A stretch of 64,000 bases of DNA from Cylicocyclus nassatus (GCA_958299035.1 CATQJL010000001.1:19575433-19639432); one strand, 5' to 3'. Positions 44,132-57,161 are shown, numbered from the stretch's first letter. Program-made: numbers and translations. Notes: generated by a model not told the origin, from the letters alone.

Positions 44132-46089
44132 AAGGATATCGCCGAGCAAATGCATGGATAAAACAAAACTACCACATTTTGACGAGGATATCACAAAAAA
44201 ACGAAAATTTAAGAACCATTGAGCAAACGAAAAAATCGAAAATCTTTGTCAAGCAGTTTTTGAAGGGAAAACATAAGCAAACTCTGAAAAAAAAATGAAG
44301 AAATCTAAGATTTTCCGCTTTCCTGCTTTTCTCGCCGCAATCAGCTTTTCATCGATCCTCTCCCATCTAGGCCTCCGAAATCGTGCAGTTTTGGGAGTTT
44401 GGCACCGCAAAAATACGTCGACTGAATTATCGTAAGTTACTCACGAGCAACTTACAGGAAATTTGTCTGATCCTCCTATTTTGCACACTATCTCTCTCGG
44501 GTCACCCGAAAATTCAACCTTGGATAAGTAGCATTCTGGTGAACTGATTGTGACACTTGACCAGACAGTCTTCTGACTGTTGAACTGAATATCCTAAAGC
44601 ACGGGAAGGTGGGCGGGATTAGGTTCACCCGAGGAAGTTCTTCTGAATGACTAATCTCAAGTCACCTGAGATGAATGGGGGTTTACTACGGGCCATAATT
44701 CCCTACCCCCTGAGCACATGTATAATACATAAGTGCTGTTTGAGTCTCATATACCCCCTCTCTATCTTTTATGATAGAATCTACTCATCAAACTGCACTT
44801 AAACTAAGTTCGCTATAAGAGGGTGCTAGAGGAGTTATCTCGTACGTGCAATTGGATCATTAGGCAAAACTACCCTAATAATTTACAAGTTCACGCACGG
44901 ACCTCACCTTCTCTATATTTCAAGATCGATGGCGGTTCATTATTTTCTGATTTCTTATCCTTGTACTGACTACCAATCTTTTTGAAATCGCTCGAGCCCC
45001 ATTTGGCAGTGATGGACGTTAATCAACTACCCGCTCAGCCCGGAGAGCCTCCAAGCGAGAGCATTCCAATGTGTGCACTAAACACTCCAAGATATTATAA
45101 ACAAACAAAGGAAAAGTGAACAGAGGAAGTGTTATGCCACCGTTGCCATTCGAAGGATTTGAGGGTGGGATGCCACAAGATTGGTCCATCCACGACTGGT
45201 GCAACTGCGCATCAATCAGCGCATCTGGCTCCTGTATTCTAAAAATTCCTCTTAGTGCCGCTGCTAAATGAATGTGAAAATTGATAATTCGCCAAGCTCA
45301 TCGACTTTTCTTGGATTCCATGGTCATCATAGGAATTCGAGAATTTGTTATAATTTTACGTCTTATGGAGAATATCAAACTTGACCAGTTGGTTGCTTAG
45401 GAATTCCAGGCATGAAATATTTCTGTTGAAATTTGGTTGAGCAGACAAGATATGGTTTTTGGCAAAGAACTTTAGTGTAACGAGTTGCTTGCAGGTATTT
45501 TGTCATCTTATATATTATATTAGTTCTACGATGGCATATTCTCCTTTCTCTATATAAAACAACTTCCAGTCATGGTTTCCAGATCATTTTAAACGCAAAT
45601 CGGAAAATTTTATTTGTCAAACTGAAGAGCTATTGGCTTTAACTGTTTCAGGCGTGATGCCTTTGATATCAGAAACATTTCATTTTGTATTTTAATCGCG
45701 TGTATTAGGAGTAGTCACATTTTACAGCCTATTTCGGAACACAATTGTTTCAATCACCACGCTTAATTTTGCTCTCGAATTACAATTATTTTACATTCTT
45801 TTTGAAGTTTCTTATACTTTAATCATCATGTTAGCGACTTAACAGTTGATGTGCAACTGAAAAAAAGCGCTTATTATTTCAAAGTTGCAAGTAACATGCA
45901 TTTGCATCAGAAATGACGTGATTGCTAGTTCTTTTCTGCATGTGTTGAAACCCTAAATAAGATGTGCGCCTGTTAATAGTGTGATTTCACGCAAAATGCT
46001 AATTGTAGATTGTGAAATTCTGTACCCATGACTTGAGTCACTATTTTGCCCTTAATACAATCTCCAGTAATTTTCAGCGACTTTTGACA
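44132..46089. other. Unassigned DNA, partly GC-richer
   Basis: 44500-45250 is more GC-rich than its surroundings and may be old retroelement material, but I could not identify motifs. The minus-strand 61-codon frame at 45019-45204 is not supported as a gene. 45250-46089 is plain AT-rich sequence. Confidence 0.4.
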
Positions 46090-46430
46090 GCGAGTTTACA
46101 GCTAAGAGAGTCTTAATAATACCAAACAAAGTGCTCTAACTCACCTAGTATCTGAAGCTGTCATTTGCTGAGTTTGATGGCGTTTGTGAGAATTGGTTGG
46201 AATATTTACGAAAACTCCAACTACTCAAATTCTCACTGGTTTTTTGACCTCCAACTTTTAAGTTATGAGACTATCTCAAAATAATAAGATAGACAGCTTA
46301 TGGGACGATCACACCTACCTTTCCAGAAATTCAAATTTTTCTCAGAACATCATAAAATACTAAAAATGCACTAAATAATTGCTGTTAATCTGGCAATAAA
46401 GATCGCACCTTTTGAAATACACCCCATTCT
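46090..46430. repeat. Second copy of the dispersed repeat seen at 35960-36490
   Basis: GCTGAGTTTGATGGCGTTTG near 46169 and ATCTGGCAATAAAGATCGCA near 46389 match the unit D insertion in order and roughly in spacing. Similarity between these anchors is patchy. The class is unknown. Confidence 0.6.
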
Positions 46431-47220
46431 TCCACCCCTGGGTGCTGTATACTATTCACCACTGGGAAACCAATGCGATTGATTCTTTTTCTCTGGATAC
46501 ACCATAAACTTTCTTTGCCATCTGGCTATATGACTCATCCATAGAGTCATGGATAATTTTCTATAAACCTGTTCTGTTTGTTCGCCGGATTCTTTCAAAG
46601 CAGGATTCGATTTCCTGCAGCCACTTGATTCACTCTGCGGATCGCTAGCGGTACTTTACTTTCTAAGTATTGTGTGCATTAGGCTACGGAATTCTTGCCC
46701 TATAAGATAACCTGTGATCCGCCCATCCAAAAATAGGCTACGCAACGCAATTTGACTTTCATTGCTTGAGCTATCCATTTGTTATCCTACGCCCGACCAA
46801 TTTCGCTGTCTACGTTGCTGTTCGTCGCAAATTAATGAACATGTGTTGTTTATAAGCTACGCCTACGTCATTCCCCATAAGCATGCATATTCCCGTGAAA
46901 CCATTGATGTATTCTTAGCAATGCTAGCTAGCCGCTACGGCGAATCATTAATGTGTTTTTTGCATTGCTTTTCACATATTGAACTATTGGGACTGGCTGC
47001 GCCTGCGAGTCGGCTTTAATGGCGCTTTGGTACATTTTTATAAGGTAGCTTTTGCAACGATCGTATGCAATGAAGCGAGAACTACTATTACCGAACTTCG
47101 ATTTGCATTCGTTAGCTTAAAAAATCTCTCCTTTTCATTCCTCACTTATAGGTACGAAAACATAATGATAATTTTCTTTCCCATGATTTCATTGAATGAG
47201 AAAAATCAAAAAATCAATGT
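46431..47220. other. Unassigned DNA
   Basis: The open frames at 46762-47019 and 46979-47230 have no recognisable features. Confidence 0.4.
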
Positions 47221-48011
47221 TCGGTTGTAACATAAGTCTTAATATACGCTTACTTCTTACGGCGATGAGTCATATGCAAAAGATTGCACCAACTTCGACC
47301 CACTATAAGTTTGCATCCAAAATCTGAGTCGCGCTAAAGGCTCAAAAAGTCGTGAAAAATTCGTATCTTCGTTCGAAAAAAATCCTACTAATCTCTTGCT
47401 CACAAATTTGCACACTATACAAGAGCTCATATGTACTGTTCCTGGGTTTTTTCCTCATTTAATCGAGAAAACGAAAATTTTTATGTTTCTAAAAAACGGA
47501 GCTATGCTGTCAATCATGTAATTGCATACTATAAGCCCTTGGGAGTATAACCGTAGATTTTCAGTTTTCTACAACCCTAGTTTTCGAAAATTACCTTATT
47601 TAGTTTCCCTCACTTGGGTGTTCCATGCTAAAATCAATATTCCTCAAAATCTAGGGCCTGTAAAAAACTGAAAATCTACGGATAGTCCCAAGGGCTCGTA
47701 GTATACAATTACATGAGAGAAAACAGCATAGCTGCGTGTTTGTGAAAATATGAAAATTTTCGTTTTCTTGATTTTTAATTGAGGAAAAAATCCAGGAACG
47801 GTACATAGGAGTTCTTATATAGTGTGCAAATTTGTGAGCAAAATGGAGATTAGTAGGATTTTTTCGAACGAAGATACGAATTTTTCGCGACTTTTTGAGC
47901 CTATAGCGCGACTTAGATTTTGGATGCAAACTTACAGTGGGTCGAAGTTGGCGCGAACTTTTGTTATCGCCGTAGGAAGTAAGAGGTCTCAAGACTTATG
48001 TTACAACTTAA
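47221..48011. mobile_element. Foldback mariner-type MITE, 791 bp
   Basis: GGTTGTAACATAAGTCTT on the left mirrors AAGACTTATGTTACAACTTA on the right. The halves stay complementary almost to the centre, for example AAAATTCGTATCTTCGTTCG near 47356 against its complement near 47863. TA follows the right end; the left flank is TG, probably mutated. The 113-codon minus-strand frame is a by-product. Confidence 0.88.
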
Positions 48012-48013
48012 TA

Positions 48014-49706
48014 AAATGGGAACTTGGTAGATTTGGTAATTGCAGCGCGCAATTCAAAAAACCGTTCTACTAGCTCTATCAGCTTGCATCATTGGATATG
48101 GAAGTAATATATATTGCTTCGAGTACATATGGAAAGTACAAACTCTTCTCTATTTAATAGGTATCAAAGCGATTTCTTAAAGCTGGGAAATCACAACTCT
48201 CTAAATTTTGGAGTCAAGACTTATATCAACCGAACGGAATACTAGGTCCAAGTTTGTCGTAAGTCTTCCAATATTTTACAAACAACTTGCTCTTGAGAAC
48301 TTTTCAAGTTTGTTTTTGAAGCAGTAATTAAAGCGAATGTTTTTGTTGCTCGAGACGACTTTACATGCCAAGGCCTACCTCGTAAAACTTGTGTAGCCAT
48401 TTATGGCTGAGACTATGCTATGAAAGTCGTAAACCCGAGGCTAATTACCAACACAAACATAGCGCGCAAGACATTTCGTCGAGAGAACAACCTTGCAGTC
48501 CAGCTCGATTCCATTCTTTTTAACGAGAATGGCTAAACTTTGAGCTCGCTCTTATTCTCAGTCTCAGCTTTTGAAACTCTGAATATGTGTGGGAGTACAG
48601 CGCTCATCGTAGTGCTTTTCAAAAGTGCAATAGTGACACAATACCCTTTCGAATACTATAACGATATATTTGATCGGTAAACTCAGAGTATTTGCGTCAC
48701 TGGCTGATGATAGCGCTCTTTGCCATCCTTTATTCTCATCGTTTTTGATTGTTATTGGATTTTTAATGGATTTAGCCTTTACAGATAATTCTTTCGCTTC
48801 CTTGCAGTTTGACATTTTGCTAAACTTCAATCTGTTCACTGCTGCTACTTGACGTATCAATAAACTCTCATTTGTTATGCTGGCATAAATCGCCTAAGTC
48901 TTATTTAGAAAAGATGTACATATAATCGTACACAATAAACTAATCCGGTTTTCTCTGCAACCTGCAACTTTGAAAAATAATTGCTTGCTTTCTTCCATTG
49001 GTTTTGTATTGGCTTATTGACGAAGTCTAGTTTTCTAGGTGTATTTGTTACATTCCAACCATCTATAAAACCTTTTCTCTTTTCAAATCCTCACCCTCTT
49101 CTGTCTCTTTCCTGAAATTTTTGAATATATAAAAAATTTTTCCCTTTTCAATATTCGAACACGATAATATTTTCGAAATTCTTCAAATTTCATCGCACTC
49201 ATTCCGCTAGACAAAGTGTACTTATTCTACTCTGAAAAGGCGTTTTGTCTTGATTTTCCCATTTGTTTGTTCGGTGTTTTAGGTCAAATGTACCAAAGTA
49301 TAAATTCACACACGAATGTACGCATAATTTTCCTTGGTTTCATTTTATTCGCTTGCTTGTTTAGAATCAAAAGATATTCAGTTAGTACAAGAAGCTATCA
49401 ATAGTTTGAAACCACTCTAACAAATTCTTGAAGCAAAAGGCATAAGTCTAGGGTATAATTTTCTGTAGCTCACATGACCTGCGTGACTGAATGCAATAGG
49501 TCCTATAAGATTCTTCTGCAATTACGACAGCAGTCTGGCGAAACAATAGTTTTTTAGGAGAAAAGAACAAGATTCGCCTCGTCAGTTTATATTGTTTTGT
49601 ATCTGTGTTGCTACCGCTTTTGCTGATCGTCTGGGTAAACCTTTTTTTTATAACAAGGCATAAATCTTGCTTGTCTCTTTCTTATATGCAAAAACAAGCA
49701 TAGAAG
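48014..49706. other. Unassigned AT-rich DNA
   Basis: A minus-strand frame of 98 codons (48564-48860) is Lys- and Ser-rich but has no domain, signal peptide or splice support. I see no repeats with defined ends. Confidence 0.4.
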
Positions 49707-49712
49707 TCATTT

Positions 49713-51114
49713 CGGTACTTTTTCGTTATCCGGACCCATTTTTTCAAAGAAGGATAATGCTTCTTTCCTTGCATTATTCAGGGTGTCCCAAAAGTATGTA
49801 TCGAACGTTTGATCGTTAATAACTCTCTTCCCAAGAAGTCTTTTGCCTTGCTTTAGGTACCGTTTTGTAGAGCTGGCTTCAACTTAGATTTGCACTATAG
49901 AACGAATCATTCATCTCTCTTCATTACTGTAGGATTACGGTAGAAACTTGAAACATATGGTGTTAATGTGAAAAAAGCTGCCGTTTCAAAATTTTTCAAA
50001 AAATCGTGAAAACTTGTGTAATAGGGTTTTTATGGACGCTGAGTTCAATAATTAACTATTCACAAGATTACGAAGCTTTCTAAACGGTGCAATCCCACTT
50101 TTTAGGAACATTGAAAAAATGGCCGCTACTTCTTACCTGGCATAACTCTTCAATGAAGCATCATAATAAGTTGGGAACTTTACAGTTATAATCAGCAACT
50201 CTAATTAGCCTAGTGTAAAAGTTTTAAGGCTGTTTTGTTTCCCTTCTGGGGCAAAATATGGCCTTTCATTGCTTAAAACCCTCCTTGAAGTTTCTACCGT
50301 AATCCTACAGTAATGAAGAGAAATGAGTGATTCGTTCTATACTGCAAATCTAAGTTGAAGCCAGCTCTACAAAACGGTACCTGAAGCAAGGCAAAAGACT
50401 TCTTGGGAAGAGAGTTATTAACGATCAAACGTTCGATACATACTTTTGGGACACCCTGTATTTGGCCCCACCTTGATAGTAGAGTGTCAACCTTTTGCCA
50501 CGTGTCAAGAAAATTTGACATGCCATCTACATGTTTGACAAGTTTTACCAAGAGTTTGTTTTGCTCTACCTAGCAACATGTGTTCAACCTGTTTTTGGTC
50601 AATAATGACCCCATTTTCGATTAAACAATTTCAAAAATGACCATTGTCATAATAATAACGTCACCCTCTTATCAACGAACATACTAGATATGCCCAGAAT
50701 AGAGAAGTAAGGCAGGGTTCCATCATTTAAGCGGCGAAAGCAGCAGTGAGGTACTAGTACATACAAGCCATCATTTATAGACTTTCCTGGCTAAATTCGC
50801 ATGGCGGAAAGTTTGAAGAGAGATACACTCTTGAATCATTGCTAGAAGCAATCAAGATATTCTAATAATGGTTCTAGATTATTTTGTTTTTCTATAAATC
50901 AACTGAACAGCTTTTAGTGATTACAAATGCCCTTATAACTCACCGGAATTGATTTCAAAAAACATGTCAAAATGGACTAGAACGTGTCAATTTTTCCCCG
51001 ACACGTGGCAGGGAGGCAGTCCTCGCAGAATCCATAAAGAGTTGTACTTAGACTACAGAACGTATTTTATAAGAGCCTTATAAAAAAATGGGTCCGGATA
51101 ACGGAAAAGTACCG
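49713..51114. mobile_element. Pogo/Tigger-like inverted-repeat element with nested insertion
   Basis: CGGTACTTTTTCGTTATCCG (continuing GACCCATTTTTT) at the left mirrors the right end, with one or two mismatches over about 34 bp. TCATTT flanks both ends (49707-49712 and 51115-51120). The CGTTATCCGGAC wording resembles pogo/Tigger termini, though those normally duplicate only TA, so the class is uncertain. Inside lie the element at 49779-50458 and another inverted pair (TGCCACGTGTC at 50496-50506 against 51000-51010). No transposase frame remains. Confidence 0.7.
49779..50458. mobile_element. Foldback MITE nested in the pogo-like element
   Basis: CAGGGTGTCCCAAAAGTATG on the left and its complement on the right start arms of about 170 bp that pair nearly perfectly up to CTACCGTAATCCTACAGTAA. 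TATT flanks both ends (49775-49778 and 50459-50462), which includes the TA expected for Tc1/mariner types. The 85-codon minus-strand frame at 50294-50551 overlaps its right arm and is not a gene. Confidence 0.92.
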
Positions 51115-51120
51115 TCATTT

Positions 51121-52662
51121 CTATTCTGTTAAGGAGGGAAAGGGAATAACAGTGCGGTTCTTGGTTTTCCATTGTGACGGCTTGAAAATCATATAAGAAA
51201 GCATAATCATATATAGCTCAAGCTACCTTTTTTTTACAAACTTATATAAGAAAGATCTCCTCCGAATTATCTCAAGATGCGAAAAGAGCCATAAAATTAA
51301 AATCTTGTGAAAAGTAGTTTTTTCTCAGTTTTTCCACAACTCACAATCCGTTTTGCCCGCTATAAGAATGGAGAACAATTGCACTAGTGTTTCCACAATG
51401 CTTGCACTATCTATTTATCCAAGTACAATGTTGGTCTTATACGCACTTCCTAAATAGTAATTTGATAGTCAATGAAGCTTTCGTGGCATTCCTAACGTTG
51501 AGAAAATCCCTTTTACCTTCGTTTGATGCTCACCAGTCTTATGGCTTGTTAACTTGAAAAGGTTCCTTTCGTTAGGCTTCAGCGCAAAGTAGCTTTCTTC
51601 AAAGCTAAAAGGACTTTTTCTGGAAAGTCTACAAATGGTGAAAATTTATTTTGTTGCGTGATCTTTGCTTCAAGAGCGTTTATGCGGTGTTTCGTGATAT
51701 TCAAGAAGATCTGAATTTTGAAAAGGATCATACAGCACAACTTGATGATAACATCTCATTAGCTTGAAGCTAATAGCTTCTGTATACTATTGCCATATTG
51801 TCTTAAAATTCCTTGGTCAACGTTTATTTACATAATTTATCTTAACATCTCATCGTAGAGCACACAACTTACATCTAACAATATCGACAAGTTTTTAATC
51901 TTTACATTTTGCCAGAGTTGTTTACTTTCTAGTGAATTTGAATGTTTCAAGACCGTCCTTTTACACTCAAGAGAATCCTCGCAACGAATAATTACCGTCG
52001 TCTTCGTATTCAACATTCGCAAGAATGCCGTCGCTGTTTTCTTGTGTTTCCTAAACAAGAAATAAAAACTACTTTGACACCACGTTGCAGCCAACATGGT
52101 GTCAAAGTACAACCTGGAAATCGTACTATAAAAGGAAAAATCCGTTCCATACAGAAAAATTGATTCTGACAACAAATATTTTACGAACTTAACTTTTTAT
52201 TTAACTTCATAATATGTTTTTTTGATTTCTTATGATCTCCTACAGTATCAGGTGGCACTCAAGTTTTGCAATTTGTGCATGGTAGGCCTATTTTTTATAG
52301 AGTCACGAAAGTTGTTGGTATGGCTAACCTAACTATTAGTGAATATGATCTTATTCAGCAGGTCAATTAATCCACTAAGCAAAGTTTCAGCAAAATCTGA
52401 CAGTCTGACTTTTTACAATCTACGGGTCGTGGAAGCAGCTTTTACTCATTTGAGTGAATGGGTTCCTCGAGGCGTTAGATCTCGGTTTCTTTCCTTCTTA
52501 CAATTCTTTTTTCAATAAGCTTAGTAATTGCCTGCAGTTTTGTCTCTGTGTTGCTGTTCGTTCATTCTTCTATACATTTCTTATGACTTTTTTAGTACCT
52601 TTTCGAAGTAAATCACTTTTTCGAAAAAAATGATGAGGCGGTGAAAGAAAGAAAGGTGAGAT
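51121..52662. other. Unassigned DNA with one 12-bp hairpin
   Basis: ACTTTGACACCA (52071-52082) and TGGTGTCAAAGT (52097-52108) form a perfect stem with a 14-base loop. Opposing open frames at 51837-52175 (minus, 112 codons) and 51942-52163 (plus, 73 codons, basic) overlap it. The plus frame follows a TTTACTTTCTAG acceptor-like sequence, but there is no second exon I can place. Confidence 0.4.
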
Positions 52663-53581
52663 GTGGGGTGAAAGAAAATTCATTATAACCTTGCAGCCTA
52701 AAAAGTGAAAAGAATGGTTTTATTGCAAATCTGTTTGAACCCAGAAGCCATACAATCACTTTCGATGGACCATCAATAAGAAAAAACTCTTATCGTCAAA
52801 CTTGAAGCAGTTTTTGCCCCATAATGTGATCGCTTGAGCTGTAGAATCTGCATTTTCACAAAACTTGGATAATATCAACTTTGAAGCGCCTTTCGTGCCA
52901 TTGACGCAATTCACAAAGGTGGAAAATTGTAATTCGATAGCTTGCATGCCGTTTGTCGGTTTTTTTTGTCATGCAATTGATTATCCGGTGAAATGGACGA
53001 CATGTATTGTTTGATTGTACAGCTTCTGTCGCAATGATGATCACTGGTGGACATCAACGAGCCCATCTCGCCAATTCTCGCCCATTCTCCCTACTTTTGT
53101 TTTTAGGGGTTTTGAGAGAAGGTGTTTCTCTTTTCATGCTTTTATATGTACTTATGCTTACTCATATATAAAGTTAGTGACTAACTAATCAATTTTGCTT
53201 ACATCCAATTTTGATATTTGATGTTTGCTCATGCCATCTTCACCCATTCATATCATCTATTTTAGGACTAGGAGACGCGAGACCGCATTGCGGACATTGT
53301 CTTAACATGTTTCAGTTGGTTCTTCCCTGTTTCCAAAAAGCGAATAAACGTGGGCGAGGTAAATGACAAGTATAAACCTGCTAAGTACAAGATTAAGCTT
53401 GTCTAGACAATGTGTGCAAAGCGGTCTCGCGTCTCCTAGTCCTAGAATGAATGATAATTAATTCAATAAAAATATCGATACCTGCTCTTCTATAATACCT
53501 CCATAACATTATTGATTCATCAAACCACATTTCATTTATTCATTCATTCGGTCATTCGCCATTCATTCATTCATTCATCAA
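52663..53581 (+). repeat. Left arm of a 919-bp perfect inverted duplication
   Basis: Every segment checked is the exact reverse complement of 55718-56636, with no net insertion or deletion (paired coordinates sum to 109299). The inner end falls in a TTCA microsatellite. Two identical 62- and 63-codon frames occur in both arms; I found no recognised domain. Confidence 0.95.
53265..53442. mobile_element. 178-bp MITE in the left arm
   Basis: GGACTAGGAGACGCGAGACC and its exact complement form perfect 22-bp ends, flanked by TA on both sides. Pairing continues imperfectly through ACATTGTC. It is a Tc1/mariner-like miniature element with no coding content. Confidence 0.88.
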
Positions 53582-55717
53582 TTCATCCATATGTAAGATA
53601 GTTCACTCATTCAGTTCAGTCATTTGATTATTCATACATTCTTCATTCAGTCATTTGCCATCATTTCATTCATTCATTGATCGCTCATTCATCCAAACAA
53701 AATCAGTCACATTTAGTCAGTTCTTATCCGTTCGTATACACGTTCCTTCCACTAGGACATCCACTCTCGATTTTAATTTGCATTAATTATTCATCAGTTG
53801 TCAAGTGTTAATTATGATTTGCAAACGTTTTCTGTTTAATCAATATTTTGAATCGATGTTTCAATCATTCATTTATTCACTTACCAAATCTACTCATCAC
53901 TTGACTATTCCTTGACTCATTCATATTATTAAATTTATTTATTCGCTCATTCATTCATTCATTCATTCATTCATTCATTCATTCATTTCTTTGGTATACA
54001 CCAAGCTGGTACCACAACGGGTATAACTGTTTATTAGGTAGTAGCGGAGCAGCCGCTACTATTAACAGTGAATATGCGGAATAGCGCTGACGATAATGGT
54101 ATTAATCGAACCAACCCCAGAACTGAGTATTCAGGCCCTCTTATGCCACTATTTTGGGCGTGGATAACCTGAATGCTCACTTCTGGCAAATAACAGTATC
54201 ATACAGAATCAAGGATTGCCTACATGAAAGTAGGCGCCGCCAAGTAGACTATCAAGCACAGTGGAGGGGTGACCTGGCGGCTTAAGTGGTCAGTGAACAG
54301 TAATGTCTGTCAACGACAAGCTAGTGGATACTGAATATAGCATACAATATGAATCTACAGTGGTAAAGGTCGTAGATTCACAAATAATCTACGACAATTT
54401 CACACATTCTTCGGCGTTACCTCCTTCTTTTTCGTTCTCTTATTCACTCACTTTAATCGAATTACTTCTTCTCCCTTCTAGTTCTTATGCAGCTTCTCAC
54501 GACTTTTGATTTCCGCTATTTTGCTTCACGTCATCGAGCCCGCTCTCGTAAGCAAATGTCAATGCCGTCGCATAACGCACATTTCGTATGCGTTATGAAG
54601 TTGTTGTTGTCCGGAATCCAGTCCACATTCACCGCAGCTTTATAGCAGAAGAAAGTATGAGAAATCCATTTAGCCAAATACTTATAGACGCACACGTACA
54701 TTTATTCAAAGAGTAAAAACCTAGACCGGTTTCATGACTATTTGCGCAACTGTAGATACTATTCCGATGTCAAAGCCTATACATAATTCTACTCGTGTCA
54801 TTTCTCTGTGCTCTACAGGTACAAAAGCGGTGCATGAAAGAATTTTCTCCTCATTATGGCAATTTTCGCAAATTTCGTGTGCAATGAGAACTTTTCTGTT
54901 TTGTGTTATTCTAGCGGACCATGTCGCAGGAATCGCATCTTTTCGAACTTCTGATCTATTTTTTCAAACTGTGCATGGCCTCCGCAAACTCGTTATTCAC
55001 GAAAATGGGGTAGTTCGAGTTTACGATTCACATTTCCTCGTTTATCCTCCAGATTCATCTTGTTCCATCAAATCGCAGTACTTTACGAGCAACTCATTGA
55101 AACACGGAAGCACGTTAACAAGTGAACTTCCAACGTCGAAGGGTAGGAGATTTGCGGAATTCTTGAAAAATGCTCAAGTTATGAAATTCTGCATAGCTTC
55201 TTTTCATTTCTGAATAATCGGAGTAATTTTAAAAAGGTTCTTATTGTTAGAAACAAATTAGTTCCGTAAAAAATTCCTTAAGGCTTCGTTGCCTTTCTTT
55301 TTCAAAATGCCGGGATAAAAGTTATGCCGTCTTGAACATTCCAAAAAATCTAGAAAGCGGTTGACGCCATGCTTCTCAACTGAAAAAAATTCTTTCGCCC
55401 GGTCTATACGAAAAAATTCTCGAAGAGCCCACCTTCTAACAATAAGACGTCTGAATTCTTTTGAGCAAGACTTGTCAAACTTAAAGCCGCATCAGGATGG
55501 TGTAACAAATTTTAGGGCATATAAAAGTTTCAGTCTGCTGCACTCCGGTAACCAAAAATTTGTGTTCAGGAATGCTGTTGGAAAGGAAATTTTCTTAACG
55601 TTGGGAAGATACCAGAATTGATTTTTTTGCATGGTCAGTGCCGAAACAAAGTGTAGAAATCGTAAATTGACAAAATGTCATGGAACTATACATCTGCAAG
55701 TTTCACAAAGCAAAGGT
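53582..55717. other. Spacer of the inverted duplication
   Basis: The left part holds degenerate ATTC-like repeats and a clean TTCA run at about 53945-53990. 54000-54300 is a GC-richer patch with a small hairpin near 54042. The right part is AT-rich with two open frames (54734-55213 and 55361-55621). Confidence 0.6.
54734..55213 (+). CDS. 159-codon open frame of unknown status
   Basis: This is the longest open frame in the window that is not low-complexity sequence or gap. I do not recognise it. An internal Met (residue 51) starts MRTFLFCVILADHVAGIAS, which could be a weak signal peptide giving a secreted protein of about 109 residues ending in CIASFHF. Against it, there is no splice acceptor at that Met and no AATAAA close after the stop. 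It also lies in the spacer of a suspect inverted duplication. A frame of this length can arise by chance in 64 kb read six ways. I report it only as a candidate. Confidence 0.2.
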   Translation: MTICATVDTIPMSKPIHNSTRVISLCSTGTKAVHERIFSSLWQFSQISCAMRTFLFCVILADHVAGIASFRTSDLFFQTVHGLRKLVIHENGVVRVYDSHFLVYPPDSSCSIKSQYFTSNSLKHGSTLTSELPTSKGRRFAEFLKNAQVMKFCIASFHF

Positions 55718-56636
55718 TTGATGAATGAATGAATGAATGGCGAATGACCGAATGAATGAATAAATGAAATGTGGTTTGATGAATCAATAATGTTATGGAG
55801 GTATTATAGAAGAGCAGGTATCGATATTTTTATTGAATTAATTATCATTCATTCTAGGACTAGGAGACGCGAGACCGCTTTGCACACATTGTCTAGACAA
55901 GCTTAATCTTGTACTTAGCAGGTTTATACTTGTCATTTACCTCGCCCACGTTTATTCGCTTTTTGGAAACAGGGAAGAACCAACTGAAACATGTTAAGAC
56001 AATGTCCGCAATGCGGTCTCGCGTCTCCTAGTCCTAAAATAGATGATATGAATGGGTGAAGATGGCATGAGCAAACATCAAATATCAAAATTGGATGTAA
56101 GCAAAATTGATTAGTTAGTCACTAACTTTATATATGAGTAAGCATAAGTACATATAAAAGCATGAAAAGAGAAACACCTTCTCTCAAAACCCCTAAAAAC
56201 AAAAGTAGGGAGAATGGGCGAGAATTGGCGAGATGGGCTCGTTGATGTCCACCAGTGATCATCATTGCGACAGAAGCTGTACAATCAAACAATACATGTC
56301 GTCCATTTCACCGGATAATCAATTGCATGACAAAAAAAACCGACAAACGGCATGCAAGCTATCGAATTACAATTTTCCACCTTTGTGAATTGCGTCAATG
56401 GCACGAAAGGCGCTTCAAAGTTGATATTATCCAAGTTTTGTGAAAATGCAGATTCTACAGCTCAAGCGATCACATTATGGGGCAAAAACTGCTTCAAGTT
56501 TGACGATAAGAGTTTTTTCTTATTGATGGTCCATCGAAAGTGATTGTATGGCTTCTGGGTTCAAACAGATTTGCAATAAAACCATTCTTTTCACTTTTTA
56601 GGCTGCAAGGTTATAATGAATTTTCTTTCACCCCAC
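55718..56636 (-). repeat. Right arm of the inverted duplication, cut by the gap
   Basis: This is the mirror of 52663-53581. The arm is still matching at its last base before the 500-N gap, so its true outer end is unknown. Confidence 0.95.
55857..56034. mobile_element. Mirror copy of the same MITE in the right arm
   Basis: This is the reverse complement of 53265-53442, present because it lies inside the duplicated arm rather than through a separate insertion. Confidence 0.88.
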
Positions 56637-57136
56637 NNNNNNNNNNNNNNNNNNNNNNNNNNNNNNNNNNNNNNNNNNNNNNNNNNNNNNNNNNNNNNNN
56701 NNNNNNNNNNNNNNNNNNNNNNNNNNNNNNNNNNNNNNNNNNNNNNNNNNNNNNNNNNNNNNNNNNNNNNNNNNNNNNNNNNNNNNNNNNNNNNNNNNNN
56801 NNNNNNNNNNNNNNNNNNNNNNNNNNNNNNNNNNNNNNNNNNNNNNNNNNNNNNNNNNNNNNNNNNNNNNNNNNNNNNNNNNNNNNNNNNNNNNNNNNNN
56901 NNNNNNNNNNNNNNNNNNNNNNNNNNNNNNNNNNNNNNNNNNNNNNNNNNNNNNNNNNNNNNNNNNNNNNNNNNNNNNNNNNNNNNNNNNNNNNNNNNNN
57001 NNNNNNNNNNNNNNNNNNNNNNNNNNNNNNNNNNNNNNNNNNNNNNNNNNNNNNNNNNNNNNNNNNNNNNNNNNNNNNNNNNNNNNNNNNNNNNNNNNNN
57101 NNNNNNNNNNNNNNNNNNNNNNNNNNNNNNNNNNNN
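56637..57136. other. Assembly gap of 500 N
   Basis: It is exactly 500 N, probably a placeholder length rather than a measured one. Open frames spanning it are meaningless. Confidence 0.99.
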
Positions 57137-57161
57137 AAGCAGTGGTATCAACGCAGAGTAC
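57137..57161 (+). other. SMART cDNA primer sequence (library contamination)
   Basis: The first 25 bases after the gap, starting AAGCAGTGGTATCAACGCAG and continuing AGTAC, are the well-known SMART/SMARTer universal primer. Five T follow, as in the oligo-dT version of that primer. This is synthetic sequence left on a contig end, not genome. Confidence 0.95.
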
